The position numbers and the translations under genes are program-made. Shown here piece after piece: positions 1 through 7,772 of a stretch of 41,160 nucleotides of DNA. The notes beneath the pieces are model-generated. The model saw only the letters and a list, made by a program, of their open reading frames with translations, did not search any database and was not told where the DNA came from. How positions within the stretch are numbered: the first letter of the stretch is position 1; every line of letters begins with the position of its first letter. The stretch comes from Oscillospiraceae bacterium (GTDB taxonomy: Bacteria > Bacillota > Clostridia > Oscillospirales > CAG-272), in contig SVRY01000003.1 of NCBI GenBank assembly GCA_015064585.1, positions 44,782-85,941 on the forward strand, given 5' to 3'.

Positions 1-2
1 CG

Positions 3-1136
3 CAGTACGGCAGTATTTCCGGCACCGTATGGCAATATTCTTCGCAGGATTACGACTACTCGGGTTACTACTATTATACGTCTTACTGCTACTACATCCC
101 CACATCTATTAAAAACGTAACCATCACATCGCAAACCAAGATACCCTTGGCGGCATTTAACCAGTGTAGCTTTATCAAGAAGATCATTCTGCCTGCCAAT
201 ACCGAAAGCACCGGTAATTACGCATTCCAGAACTGCTCGGCAACGGTTTCCAAGACCTACCAAAGCAAGACAGATCTTTCTTGGGACGGCAGCACGGCAG
301 CCACAGCATTTGGCGGCGGCAGCGGTACCCAGGCAAGCCCTTATCTGATCAAAACTGCAGGACAGCTGGCGCTGCTTGCCAACCGTGTAAACGGCGGAGA
401 ATCCTTTAGCGGAAAGTATTTCCGTCTGGAAAAGAATATCTGCCTTAACAATCTGACCTTCCCCACCATCGGCTCCAAGGGCACTCCTTTTGCCGGCGTT
501 TTCGACGGAAACGGTCTTATGATCCACAGCTATCTGATCAGCGATTCCCGAGCGTATATGGGACTTTTCGGACATATAACGGGAACTGTGAAAGATCTTG
601 GCGTACAGGGAAATATCAATCTGACAGGTTCCACGCAAAACACATATGCCGGTATCCTTACCGGTTCAAACAGCGGTACCATTGAAAACTGCTATGCAAA
701 CGGAATGATATCCATTGGTTCCTCCAACACCGTGTATGCGGGCGGACTTGTGGGTTACAATGAGGGTAATATCACAAACTGCTACGCAACCACAGAGCTG
801 AACTGCCATGCCAATATGGTATATGCGGGCGGACTTTCGGGATATGCCAAGAGCGGCACCATCAAGGGATGCTACGCATCGGGTGCTGTTAAGGCAGAGG
901 GTTCAAGCGAAAATTACAGCCATAACGGCGGTCTTGTTGCCTATCTTGGCAGCGCAGCCGCCATCCAAAACAGCTATCGCTTTGAAGGTCAAGCATTGCA
1001 TCAATATGAAACCCTCGGCAAAGCAAGCTGTACTGCAGGCATTTCTGCATCCTTTGAAACCATTAAAACCTACACTTCGAAGAATTGGAGCAGCACCGTT
1101 TGGAACTTTGGCGGACTGCATCCCAAATTCAAGTAA
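3..1136 (+). CDS. Secreted LRR/GLUG-motif surface protein, 5' end missing
   Basis: The reading frame is open from the first bases of the window, so this is the 3' part of a larger gene. A TTG at 147 is only an internal codon. The first ~75 codons are Tyr-rich and then show a BspA-type leucine-rich repeat (IKNVTI..., AFNQCSFIKKIILP, YAFQNC). A linker of Ser/Gly/Thr follows, and the C-terminal half has repeats of the GLUG type (YAGGLVGYNEGNITNCYA, then YAGGLSGYAKSGTIKGCYA and NGGLVAYL). GLUG repeats are found in secreted adhesins and IgA-peptidase-like proteins, where they probably form beta-helical stalks. No sortase motif or membrane anchor is visible at the C-terminus (...WNFGGLHPKFK). It probably acts outside the cell, but the signal peptide lies outside the window. 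The family assignment is fairly safe; the ligand is unknown. Confidence 0.8.
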   Translation, partial: QYGSISGTVWQYSSQDYDYSGYYYYTSYCYYIPTSIKNVTITSQTKIPLAAFNQCSFIKKIILPANTESTGNYAFQNCSATVSKTYQSKTDLSWDGSTAATAFGGGSGTQASPYLIKTAGQLALLANRVNGGESFSGKYFRLEKNICLNNLTFPTIGSKGTPFAGVFDGNGLMIHSYLISDSRAYMGLFGHITGTVKDLGVQGNINLTGSTQNTYAGILTGSNSGTIENCYANGMISIGSSNTVYAGGLVGYNEGNITNCYATTELNCHANMVYAGGLSGYAKSGTIKGCYASGAVKAEGSSENYSHNGGLVAYLGSAAAIQNSYRFEGQALHQYETLGKASCTAGISASFETIKTYTSKNWSSTVWNFGGLHPKFK

Positions 1137-1179
1137 GAATAACGCAAATCGTTTTTTGCGTACTCAAAAATTATTCACC

Positions 1180-1214
1180 AAAAGGCTGTCGCACCCAAAA
1201 TGCGGTAGCCTTTT
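1180..1214 (+). terminator. Intrinsic terminator of the LRR/GLUG gene
   Basis: The arms AAAAGGCT...GC and GC...AGCCTTTT fold into a hairpin with a T-rich tail (TTTTGTGTTT). It lies 44 bp after the stop codon at 1136. A smaller hairpin (CGCAAA/TTTGCG, 1143-1160) lies just before it. Confidence 0.7.
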
Positions 1215-1401
1215 GTGTTTGTCACAAATCTTAAGAATACTGCCAAATAACTTGATTTATTCATAAAATGTTGGACGGCAGTAACAAATGCAAGCAGCTA
1301 TCCTCACAGATCTTATACGGAAATTTGTTCAACATATAGTATATAACTCATATATGTACGCGTCTGCATGCCTATTTATATTTTTTCATATGTGCACCGG
1401 G
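1215..1401. other. Intergenic stretch without recognisable gene
   Basis: The gap between the LRR/GLUG gene and the next CDS spans 1137-1503. It holds the terminator at 1180-1214 and the promoter at 1402-1430. In the AT-rich middle I see no coding frame or RNA gene on either strand. Confidence 0.6.
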
Positions 1402-1430
1402 TTGACACCTATAAAGAAATACAGTATAAT
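1402..1430 (+). promoter_or_regulatory. Perfect consensus sigma-A promoter of the DUF4132 operon
   Basis: TTGACA (1402-1407), a 17-bp spacer and TATAAT (1425-1430) match the vegetative consensus at every position. The predicted start of transcription is near 1437, giving a ~67-nt leader before the ATG at 1504. Confidence 0.85.
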
Positions 1431-1503
1431 ATACCCACCGGTTTCCTTTTGAAATCGTAACCGCTGTATAAATATTTAGCCAACTCGGCAGAAAGCGATC
1501 CAT

Positions 1504-1941
1504 ATGAAAGATAACAATTGCATACAGGTTTATGTTTGCTTAAAACACATGGGAAATATCACTAAAGAAGTGAAGCAATACCCTCTTTTACTGAAAAATA
1601 TGCCGCGCACTTTTCGGGAATTGATCAATGAATCTGTGCACGCTTGCATAACTGCCTATAAAGCGCACGCAAATAGTGCCCCAAATCCCGCACCGCTTAC
1701 CGAAGAACAGTTTTACGGTATGCGTGAGATCGGCAAGTTTACTTTCGGCGTTCATTACAATGAAAATGCAATTGATGAAGCCAAAGCCATTGAAACAGCA
1801 ATCAATGCGGTGCAGGACGGACTGGTGCGGGTGTTCAAAAGAAACGATGAAATAACAGATCTCGACGCAGAGCTTAAAATAACCGAAGGCGATGTTTTTA
1901 CATTTGTAAGGCTTACAATGCTTTCGGGCAGAATGTGGTAA
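1504..1941 (+). CDS. Conserved 145-aa protein paired with a DUF4132 gene
   Basis: A soluble protein of 145 residues with no signal peptide or membrane helix. The N-terminal ~30 residues look like beta strands (IQVYVCLKHMGN). The middle is helical (FRELINESVHACITAYKAH), and the acidic C-terminus ends in TFVRLTMLSGRMW. The next gene starts 13 bp downstream behind an AAGGAGG site that begins at the last base of this stop codon, so the two are co-transcribed and probably act together. From memory, small proteins ending in a similar FVRLTML-GRMW motif sit next to DUF4132 genes in other Firmicutes and Bacteroidetes, but I cannot verify this here. Its own ribosome binding site is weak (AGAAAGCG), so the start is less certain than the frame. 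Function unknown; possibly a small subunit or regulator of the large partner. Confidence 0.75.
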   Translation: MKDNNCIQVYVCLKHMGNITKEVKQYPLLLKNMPRTFRELINESVHACITAYKAHANSAPNPAPLTEEQFYGMREIGKFTFGVHYNENAIDEAKAIETAINAVQDGLVRVFKRNDEITDLDAELKITEGDVFTFVRLTMLSGRMW

Positions 1942-1954
1942 AGGAGGATGCAGG

Positions 1955-4900
1955 ATGGCAGATAAGCATGAAGAAGCCGCAAGAAAGAAGGCTCTTGCGG
2001 CACAGTACACAAATAAAATACGAAAGCACGAAGAAAAAATCAAAGACAGTTTGAGTGCGGCTCAATATGATTTTTTCAAACACCGCGGATATTCTGTTGA
2101 TACAACCATATATAACGATTTTGTAACGGCTATGAAAAATCCGAACACCATACCGTCAGAATATGTTTCTCAAAAGCTGGGATGGCTTTTTGAGATAGCA
2201 ATTCCCAAATGCGAAAAAGAGGTCGTTCTGTATTTTGCAGACCGCTTGCAGGAATATCCCTACTCGGATTCATATAAACGCAGATCCTTCCGAGCCAAAG
2301 GAAACGGCGCATACGCCTCAAAGCTTGCGTATATCATCCGTCAGTATGGCTCTGCCCATATGAATATGATTGACGAGCCCCTTGAAAAGATTCTGAACAA
2401 AGAACTGCCCGATGAAGCGCAAGCTTTTCTCGATGAATATGCCTGGCGCGGATGCGGATACAGCGCTTGGCAGGTGGCATATGCTCTTGATCATAACGAT
2501 AAAAAAACAGAGGACGCAGTTTATCGTATTTTGACCGAAGAAAACGGTTCGGGAATGATGACAAGTGAGCTTATTCGCGGGGTTCTGATCAGCCACAGAA
2601 GTGATTTTCATGAGCTTCTTGGGAAGCTGCTTCTTGCGGCAAGACTGCAGGAGGGGCTTCGACAAGTCATCTGCGAAAATGCAGATTACGGAACCAAGGC
2701 AGGTTTTCTTACGATATTGAAGGTAATTGCCGAGAATAATCTGATCCGTTTTTCGTCTGTTAAGCGCGCGGTTGGTACTTGGCTTGGCATATTGACAGAA
2801 GAATCCCGCGATCTTGAGCGGGTTGGCGAAAAGAGCGTTCGTCTGATTATCGATTGCCTTGAAAACGAAAGTGTACGTGAGGACTGTCTTGCATCCGAGG
2901 ACGCGATGAAGATATATATCGCTCTTTGGAGCTACGGAGTTGACGATATTGACAACGCCATTTCGAAAATCGTTCAAATAGCAGATAACGGTTCTACGCA
3001 TCAACTTCTTGTATCGGGTTATTTTGCGGCGAATCTCGATCTGCCATATATCTCCAATCAGATCGCAAAGATCGTGCTTAAACAGCATTATGATAAAGAA
3101 GATGTGCTTGCTGTATGGCTTCCATGCTTTATGCCCACAGGAGTGTCCGCTTTATGGGATGCTGTACGATATAATCAGCCTTTTAAATACCATGCTTGGT
3201 TTGACAGTAAGCCAGAGATAGATGAACATTATCAGCTTATTAAAAAACTATATTCCGCTTTCTCCGGCAAGACTAAAACCTTTTCGCCCTGCGTTTTCCC
3301 TTGGTATGAAGCTAAAATAGAAAAAAGCGACTTTGCGGAGCTGCTCTGTATGTTGGCGACGCTTTCAGAAGAAAATGAAAAACTGGATGAAGCCTGCGGA
3401 TTTATCAAGGAATGCAATTCCAATCAGCGTCAGTTCTATTTTTCCGCCCTGCTTCGCAACCCCAAGACCGCCCTTCAGCGCAAAACTGTGCTGGAAGGTC
3501 TTGTGGACAGAGAAACCTATACTCGCAAAGCAGCATATGATATTGTTTCAAAGATAACGCTGTCGGCTGATGAATATCGCTCTATTGAGGATTATTTGCG
3601 CTTCAAGGGGGCAGACATCCGCAAATACGCAATGGAATTTTTGCTGAAACAAAATAATTCCGAGCTTATCGCGTGCATTGAGCGACTTCTTGGAAGTAAT
3701 AAAGAAGAAGTGCGCCTTGGCGGACTGGATATGCTTTTGCAGCTTAAAAAGGATAAAGCGCGCAGTAAAATCACGGATACCTTTGCCGGCATTCTTTCGG
3801 AAAGAGCAAAGGCGGAAGATCTTCCTTCCAAGGAAAAGATCTTGCTTGACTCTCTCGTTCCTGCTCAAGCGGAAACGAAAGCGGATGAAATCACCCTATT
3901 CTCCATAGAGGATAAATACCTTCCTACCGAATTTGATGCAAATTATATAGAGCTCTGCGCAAAGACCTTTGCGGAATATTTCCCCGAATCGAAATTGCCG
4001 GAGCTGATTCGCGGTAAAAAAAGTGGATTTTATCTCTTTGGGAAGATCAAATCGGCTCTGACCGATAACGTTGCTTGCAAGTCCTCTATTGTTGCCGCTA
4101 TGGATCTGATGTCGCTTTCTAAATTTATTGAAGCACACAAAACCGATTCGTTTACCTGTTCGAATGGTGAGGCAATGCTGATCGGGAATATTCAGTATTC
4201 GCATCAGTTTATAGACAAAGACGGCAAATTGCCTCTTTCGGAATTGTGGCAAGAGTGGATCAAGACAAACAACATCACGAACAAGCGTCTGGTAAGTGCG
4301 CTTGTATTGTACCGCGCGTATAAGCAAAAAACACGATATTCCGAAGCCTGTGTTGATTCAATCAGAACCGTGTTTGGAACTGGTTTTGAATACGGCAAGG
4401 AGCTTCCACACTCTGCTATAATGTTTATGATTCTTAACCATATGCTCGGATGCTTACCCAAGGAAGAACTCTCTCAGCTTGCATCCGCGCTTGCAATGTG
4501 GTTTATCGGGTGTGTACCCGATGATATGGTGATGATTCACGCCCCGACACAACAAAAGTTACCCGCTCAGCTTGAGATGGCACACTTGCTTGCACACGAG
4601 CAATTGCACCTTGTTTACGGATGGCTGAACTATAAAAACAACGCCTATCTTAAAAACATATTCCCATTAGCCGTTACATCTGCCGAGCGTTGTATACAGG
4701 CTTTCAAAAAGATCCCCAAAGAAGAAACGAAAATCGGTCATTCATATTATTACATTGGCAAATCGCGTACCCGTGTTTTGCACGAGCCGTATGAGGCCAT
4801 GTACAGTTCTAACAAGCCTCTTGTCGGCATAAATGCGTACTTATTTGCGGCTTATCAAGGTATTATTACCGAAGCTCAGTTGTTTGAATTCTTACTTGAT

Positions 4901-7189
4901 GCCGATAATCTCCGCGAATCGATAGAGATCGTAACCGCCGTTGCAACGACCTATTACGAAAAGGGCAAGCAGATCTCTGCCCACGATTCTTATAAGGGCA
5001 TCCGTAACGCACGCAAGGTGAAAGAATTCCTTGGCAAAGAGGACGAGCCGAGCGCGGAGGATTTGAAGCTCATCGAATACGTTTCTCATATTTACGAAAC
5101 GATTATTCCCGTTGTTCTTGCATCCGAGCTAAAACGCGGCGATAGCCCTGCAATCTATACCAAGGGCATTCACGGCATTGCGCGTATCTATGGCGCGAAG
5201 TATCTATCTGATATATTGTCCGCAATGGGCAATGATACTCTTGACAGAACGGCGTATTACGGTTGGGGCGAAGCAAGTGACCGTAAGGGTTCGCTTTCCT
5301 ATCTTCTTTCCGTATGTATTCCTGCGGAAAATGATACCGTGGATACACTGCGTGATGCCCTTTCGGGAAAAAAAGTCTCGACCAAGCGCTTGATCGAAGC
5401 AGCATTGTTCTCTCCTGAGTGGATACCGATCATTGGCAAATACCTTGCAATCGACTCCTTTGAATCGGTATGCTATTACTTTATGGCGCATATGAACGAA
5501 AAGTTCGACGATAAGCGAAGGGCAATGATCGCAAGATTTACGCCTCTTTCAGATGATGAACTCAATCTCGGTGCATTTGATGTGAATTGGTTCCGCGCGG
5601 CATACGATTCCATTGGTGAAAAGGAATTTGATCTGATCTATGATGCTGCAAAATATATTTCCGACGGTGCAAAGCATTCGCGCGCCAGAAAGTATGCGGA
5701 TGCCACTCTTGGCAAATTGGATATTGAGGAAACCGAAAAGACAATTTCCGAAAAGCGAAACAAAGATCTTTTGATGGCGTACGCACTCATACCGCTTGCC
5801 TGCGAAGATGATATTTGCCGTCGTTATCTCTATATCCAAAGATTCCGCAAGGAAAGCAAACAGTTCGGTTCACAGCGCGTTGCAAGTGAAGGAAAAGCCG
5901 TCGAAATGGCTCTAACCAACCTTGCTATCAACGCGGGATACTCCGATACCATGCGCTTGACCTTGCGTATGGAAACCAAGGTGATCGACGACAGCCGCGC
6001 ACTTCTTGAAGAACAGATCATCGAGGGTGTGTCCTTTAAGATCACGCTTGATGCAAACGGAAAGGCAACGCTTATTTGCACAAAGGACGGCAAGCAGTTA
6101 AAAAGCGTTCCGGCAAAGCTGAAAAAGAATGAAACTGTGGTTGCGCTTACCGATATGGTCAAGACGCTTACCGAGCAGTACAGACGCACGCGAGTGATGC
6201 TGGAAAGAGCAATGGAGGATAGCACAACCTTTACTTTTGGAGAGCTTTCGGCGCTGTTAGCGCACCCTGTAGTGTATCCGATGCTTAAAAATCTTGTGCT
6301 GAGCAGCGGTAATGCTGTTGGCTTCCTTGCAGAAAAGGGGCTTGTAAACGATGCGGGCGCTATACAAAATCTTGACGATGCTGCAGAAATCAAGATTGCA
6401 CATCCTTTCGATCTGTACCGCAATGGCTGCTGGAGAAATTATCAAAAGTATCTCTTTGAAAATAAGATCGCACAGCCCTTCCGTCAAGTATTCCGCGAGC
6501 TATATGTTAAAACCGCAGAGGAAATGGATATGCTCCGATCTCTTCGATATGCCGGTAATCAGATACAGCCAGCCAAAACCGTTAGCGTTCTGAAAAGCCG
6601 CCGCTGGGTAGCGGATATTGAAGACGGATTGCAAAAGGTGTATTACAAAGAGAACATCGTGGCACAAATATACGCTCTTGCCGATTGGTTCTCACCTGCG
6701 GATATTGAAGCACCTACCCTGGAATGGGTATGCTTCACCAACCGAAAGACGGGGCAGGAGATCAAAATCGCAGATATCCCCGATATCGTATTCTCAGAAG
6801 TTATGCGTGATGTGGATCTCGCCGTCAGCGTAGCACATGCAGGCGGTGTGGATCCCGAAACAAGCCATTCCACTATGGAAATGCGCGGGGCAATCCTTTC
6901 CTTTGTTCTTCCTATGTTCCGCATAGAAAATGTTAAAATAGAAAACCGTCATGCCATCGTGAACGGAAAAATGGCAGAGTACTCTATTCATTTGGGAAGT
7001 GGCGTTGTACATCAGCTTGGCGGGGCAATGATCCCTGTTCTGCCGGTACATTCTCAGCATCGCGGCAAGATATTCCTGCCCTTTGTGGATGACGATCCCA
7101 AGACAGCCGAGATCATATCGAAGGTCCTGCTGTTTGCAGAGGACACGAAAATCATGGATCCCATGATACTGTCTGCCATTCAAAAATAA
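1955..7189 (+). CDS. Giant DUF4132-type protein (1744 aa)
   Basis: A cytoplasmic protein of 1744 residues with no signal peptide or membrane segments. Roughly residues 1-1450 are almost entirely alpha-helical, with HEAT-like patterns (for example RKYAMEFLLKQNNSELIACI followed by VRLGGLDMLLQL). The C-terminal ~260 residues (from about 1485: NGCWRNYQKYLFENKIAQPF, later LEWVCFTNRK and SIHLGSGVVHQLGG) match what I know as the DUF4132 region, related to the E. coli MolR-type proteins. The biochemical role of this family is not established. I see no Walker motif, nuclease motif or WGR domain. The ATG follows AAGGAGG with 7-nt spacing, and the gene forms an operon with the 145-aa gene upstream. The family call rests on remembered C-terminal patterns, so confidence is good but not complete. 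Confidence 0.8.
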   Translation: MADKHEEAARKKALAAQYTNKIRKHEEKIKDSLSAAQYDFFKHRGYSVDTTIYNDFVTAMKNPNTIPSEYVSQKLGWLFEIAIPKCEKEVVLYFADRLQEYPYSDSYKRRSFRAKGNGAYASKLAYIIRQYGSAHMNMIDEPLEKILNKELPDEAQAFLDEYAWRGCGYSAWQVAYALDHNDKKTEDAVYRILTEENGSGMMTSELIRGVLISHRSDFHELLGKLLLAARLQEGLRQVICENADYGTKAGFLTILKVIAENNLIRFSSVKRAVGTWLGILTEESRDLERVGEKSVRLIIDCLENESVREDCLASEDAMKIYIALWSYGVDDIDNAISKIVQIADNGSTHQLLVSGYFAANLDLPYISNQIAKIVLKQHYDKEDVLAVWLPCFMPTGVSALWDAVRYNQPFKYHAWFDSKPEIDEHYQLIKKLYSAFSGKTKTFSPCVFPWYEAKIEKSDFAELLCMLATLSEENEKLDEACGFIKECNSNQRQFYFSALLRNPKTALQRKTVLEGLVDRETYTRKAAYDIVSKITLSADEYRSIEDYLRFKGADIRKYAMEFLLKQNNSELIACIERLLGSNKEEVRLGGLDMLLQLKKDKARSKITDTFAGILSERAKAEDLPSKEKILLDSLVPAQAETKADEITLFSIEDKYLPTEFDANYIELCAKTFAEYFPESKLPELIRGKKSGFYLFGKIKSALTDNVACKSSIVAAMDLMSLSKFIEAHKTDSFTCSNGEAMLIGNIQYSHQFIDKDGKLPLSELWQEWIKTNNITNKRLVSALVLYRAYKQKTRYSEACVDSIRTVFGTGFEYGKELPHSAIMFMILNHMLGCLPKEELSQLASALAMWFIGCVPDDMVMIHAPTQQKLPAQLEMAHLLAHEQLHLVYGWLNYKNNAYLKNIFPLAVTSAERCIQAFKKIPKEETKIGHSYYYIGKSRTRVLHEPYEAMYSSNKPLVGINAYLFAAYQGIITEAQLFEFLLDADNLRESIEIVTAVATTYYEKGKQISAHDSYKGIRNARKVKEFLGKEDEPSAEDLKLIEYVSHIYETIIPVVLASELKRGDSPAIYTKGIHGIARIYGAKYLSDILSAMGNDTLDRTAYYGWGEASDRKGSLSYLLSVCIPAENDTVDTLRDALSGKKVSTKRLIEAALFSPEWIPIIGKYLAIDSFESVCYYFMAHMNEKFDDKRRAMIARFTPLSDDELNLGAFDVNWFRAAYDSIGEKEFDLIYDAAKYISDGAKHSRARKYADATLGKLDIEETEKTISEKRNKDLLMAYALIPLACEDDICRRYLYIQRFRKESKQFGSQRVASEGKAVEMALTNLAINAGYSDTMRLTLRMETKVIDDSRALLEEQIIEGVSFKITLDANGKATLICTKDGKQLKSVPAKLKKNETVVALTDMVKTLTEQYRRTRVMLERAMEDSTTFTFGELSALLAHPVVYPMLKNLVLSSGNAVGFLAEKGLVNDAGAIQNLDDAAEIKIAHPFDLYRNGCWRNYQKYLFENKIAQPFRQVFRELYVKTAEEMDMLRSLRYAGNQIQPAKTVSVLKSRRWVADIEDGLQKVYYKENIVAQIYALADWFSPADIEAPTLEWVCFTNRKTGQEIKIADIPDIVFSEVMRDVDLAVSVAHAGGVDPETSHSTMEMRGAILSFVLPMFRIENVKIENRHAIVNGKMAEYSIHLGSGVVHQLGGAMIPVLPVHSQHRGKIFLPFVDDDPKTAEIISKVLLFAEDTKIMDPMILSAIQK

Positions 7190-7219
7190 AATCTCCCCCA
7201 AAAACGTACAATAACAAAA

Positions 7220-7253
7220 ACCTCCTATGGTATAGCAAAAATCCATAGGAGGT
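7220..7253. terminator. Hairpin after the DUF4132 gene, probably bidirectional
   Basis: Perfect 11-bp arms ACCTCCTATGG and CCATAGGAGGT lie 31 bp past the DUF4132 stop. The run of A before the left arm gives a T-tract for minus-strand transcripts, while the plus-strand tail (AATTCAATT) is only moderately T-rich. Confidence 0.55.
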
Positions 7254-7308
7254 AATTCAATTAGGTGCTAAAAAGCCTTATATATTATAGCGTTTCAAAG
7301 AAAATTCT

Positions 7309-7408
7309 CGCCCGAAGACTTTATCAATCGTGAGGTGACAAGGTATTCGCCTGCGGCGAAGATTTGCACGCCCTACGCCTTGCAAGCAAGCTTTCAGATC
7401 TTCGGGCG
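7309..7408. other. Structured non-coding stretch next to tRNA-Pro
   Basis: The stretch is closed by perfect 10-bp inverted arms CGCCCGAAGA (7309-7318) and TCTTCGGGCG (7399-7408). Inside lies a second hairpin, TTCGCC-TGC-GGCGAA (7346-7360). Between 7190 and 7503 there is no convincing gene. The stretch could be a small structured RNA, an intergenic repeat unit or the scar of an insertion. Confidence 0.4.
7332..7349 (-). repeat. tRNA-Pro T-arm/acceptor-like fragment
   Basis: Read on the minus strand, CGAAT-AC-CTTGTCACCTC repeats the 3' end of the tRNA-Pro at 7504-7580 (CGAATCTTGTCACCTC) with a 2-nt insertion. It lies ~160 bp beyond the tRNA in the direction of transcription. It may be a decayed attachment site or tRNA remnant. 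Confidence 0.4.
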
Positions 7409-7462
7409 GCAAATGCGAACTTGCAGCTGCTATGCAGCCATGTTCTCTTTTAGCATCACAAT

Positions 7463-7505
7463 CATAACCAAAAAGAACACCCAGAGGGTGTTCTTTTTGG
7501 TTATG
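7463..7505 (-). terminator. Terminator of tRNA-Pro with 20-bp perfect stem
   Basis: The arms 7463-7482 and 7486-7505 are perfectly complementary over 20 bp around a 3-nt loop. The core GAACACCC/GGGTGTTC is followed by TTTTT on both strands. The proximal arm begins inside the CCA end of the tRNA. Confidence 0.8.
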
Positions 7506-7580
7506 GTCGAGGTGACAAGATTCGAACTTGCGACTTCTACGTCCCGAACGTAGCGCTCTACCAAACTGAGCCACACCTCG
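7504..7580 (-). tRNA. tRNA-Pro, anticodon CGG
   Basis: Acceptor arms CGAGGTG/CACCTCG pair fully. The anticodon stem-loop CTACG-TTCGGGA-CGTAG places CGG at positions 34-36, which reads CCG codons. The D-loop contains AGTTTGGTA and the T-arm TTCGAAT. The discriminator A and the CCA end are encoded (plus-strand TGGT at 7504-7507). Total length is 77 nt. Confidence 0.95.
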
Positions 7581-7592
7581 AAAACGGTGTAT

Positions 7593-7621
7593 AGTATAGC
7601 ATATTCGAAAGAAAATGTCAA
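7593..7621 (-). promoter_or_regulatory. Promoter of tRNA-Pro
   Basis: On the minus strand TTGACA (7621-7616), a 17-bp spacer and TATACT (7598-7593) lie directly upstream of the tRNA, giving a leader of only a few nucleotides. Confidence 0.8.
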
Positions 7622-7669
7622 GTGAATTTCCAAAAGTTTTTACGGTTTACCTATGTGCTGTTAAGCGTA

Positions 7670-7698
7670 TTGACGCAGTTACGGTTTTATGCTATACT
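7670..7698 (+). promoter_or_regulatory. Promoter of the MFS-GH2 fusion gene
   Basis: TTGACG (7670-7675), 17-bp spacer, TATACT (7693-7698). Transcription would start near 7705, about 68 nt before the ATG at 7773. It is divergent from the tRNA-Pro promoter. Confidence 0.7.
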
Positions 7699-7772
7699 AG
7701 ATTTGTTATAAGCGGCACGAAAATTTACTAGCACTATTTGTGCCGGCGCTATGCTTCAGAATGGAGACTATT

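Noticed and set aside
147..1136. Complete gene starting at the TTG at 147
   Set aside because: The frame stays open to the window edge with LRR-like sequence, so the TTG is internal and the gene is 5'-truncated.
7335..7633. Short frames over the tRNA-Pro region on both strands
   Set aside because: They translate the tRNA, its trailer and the structured stretch; no ribosome binding site or protein-like composition.
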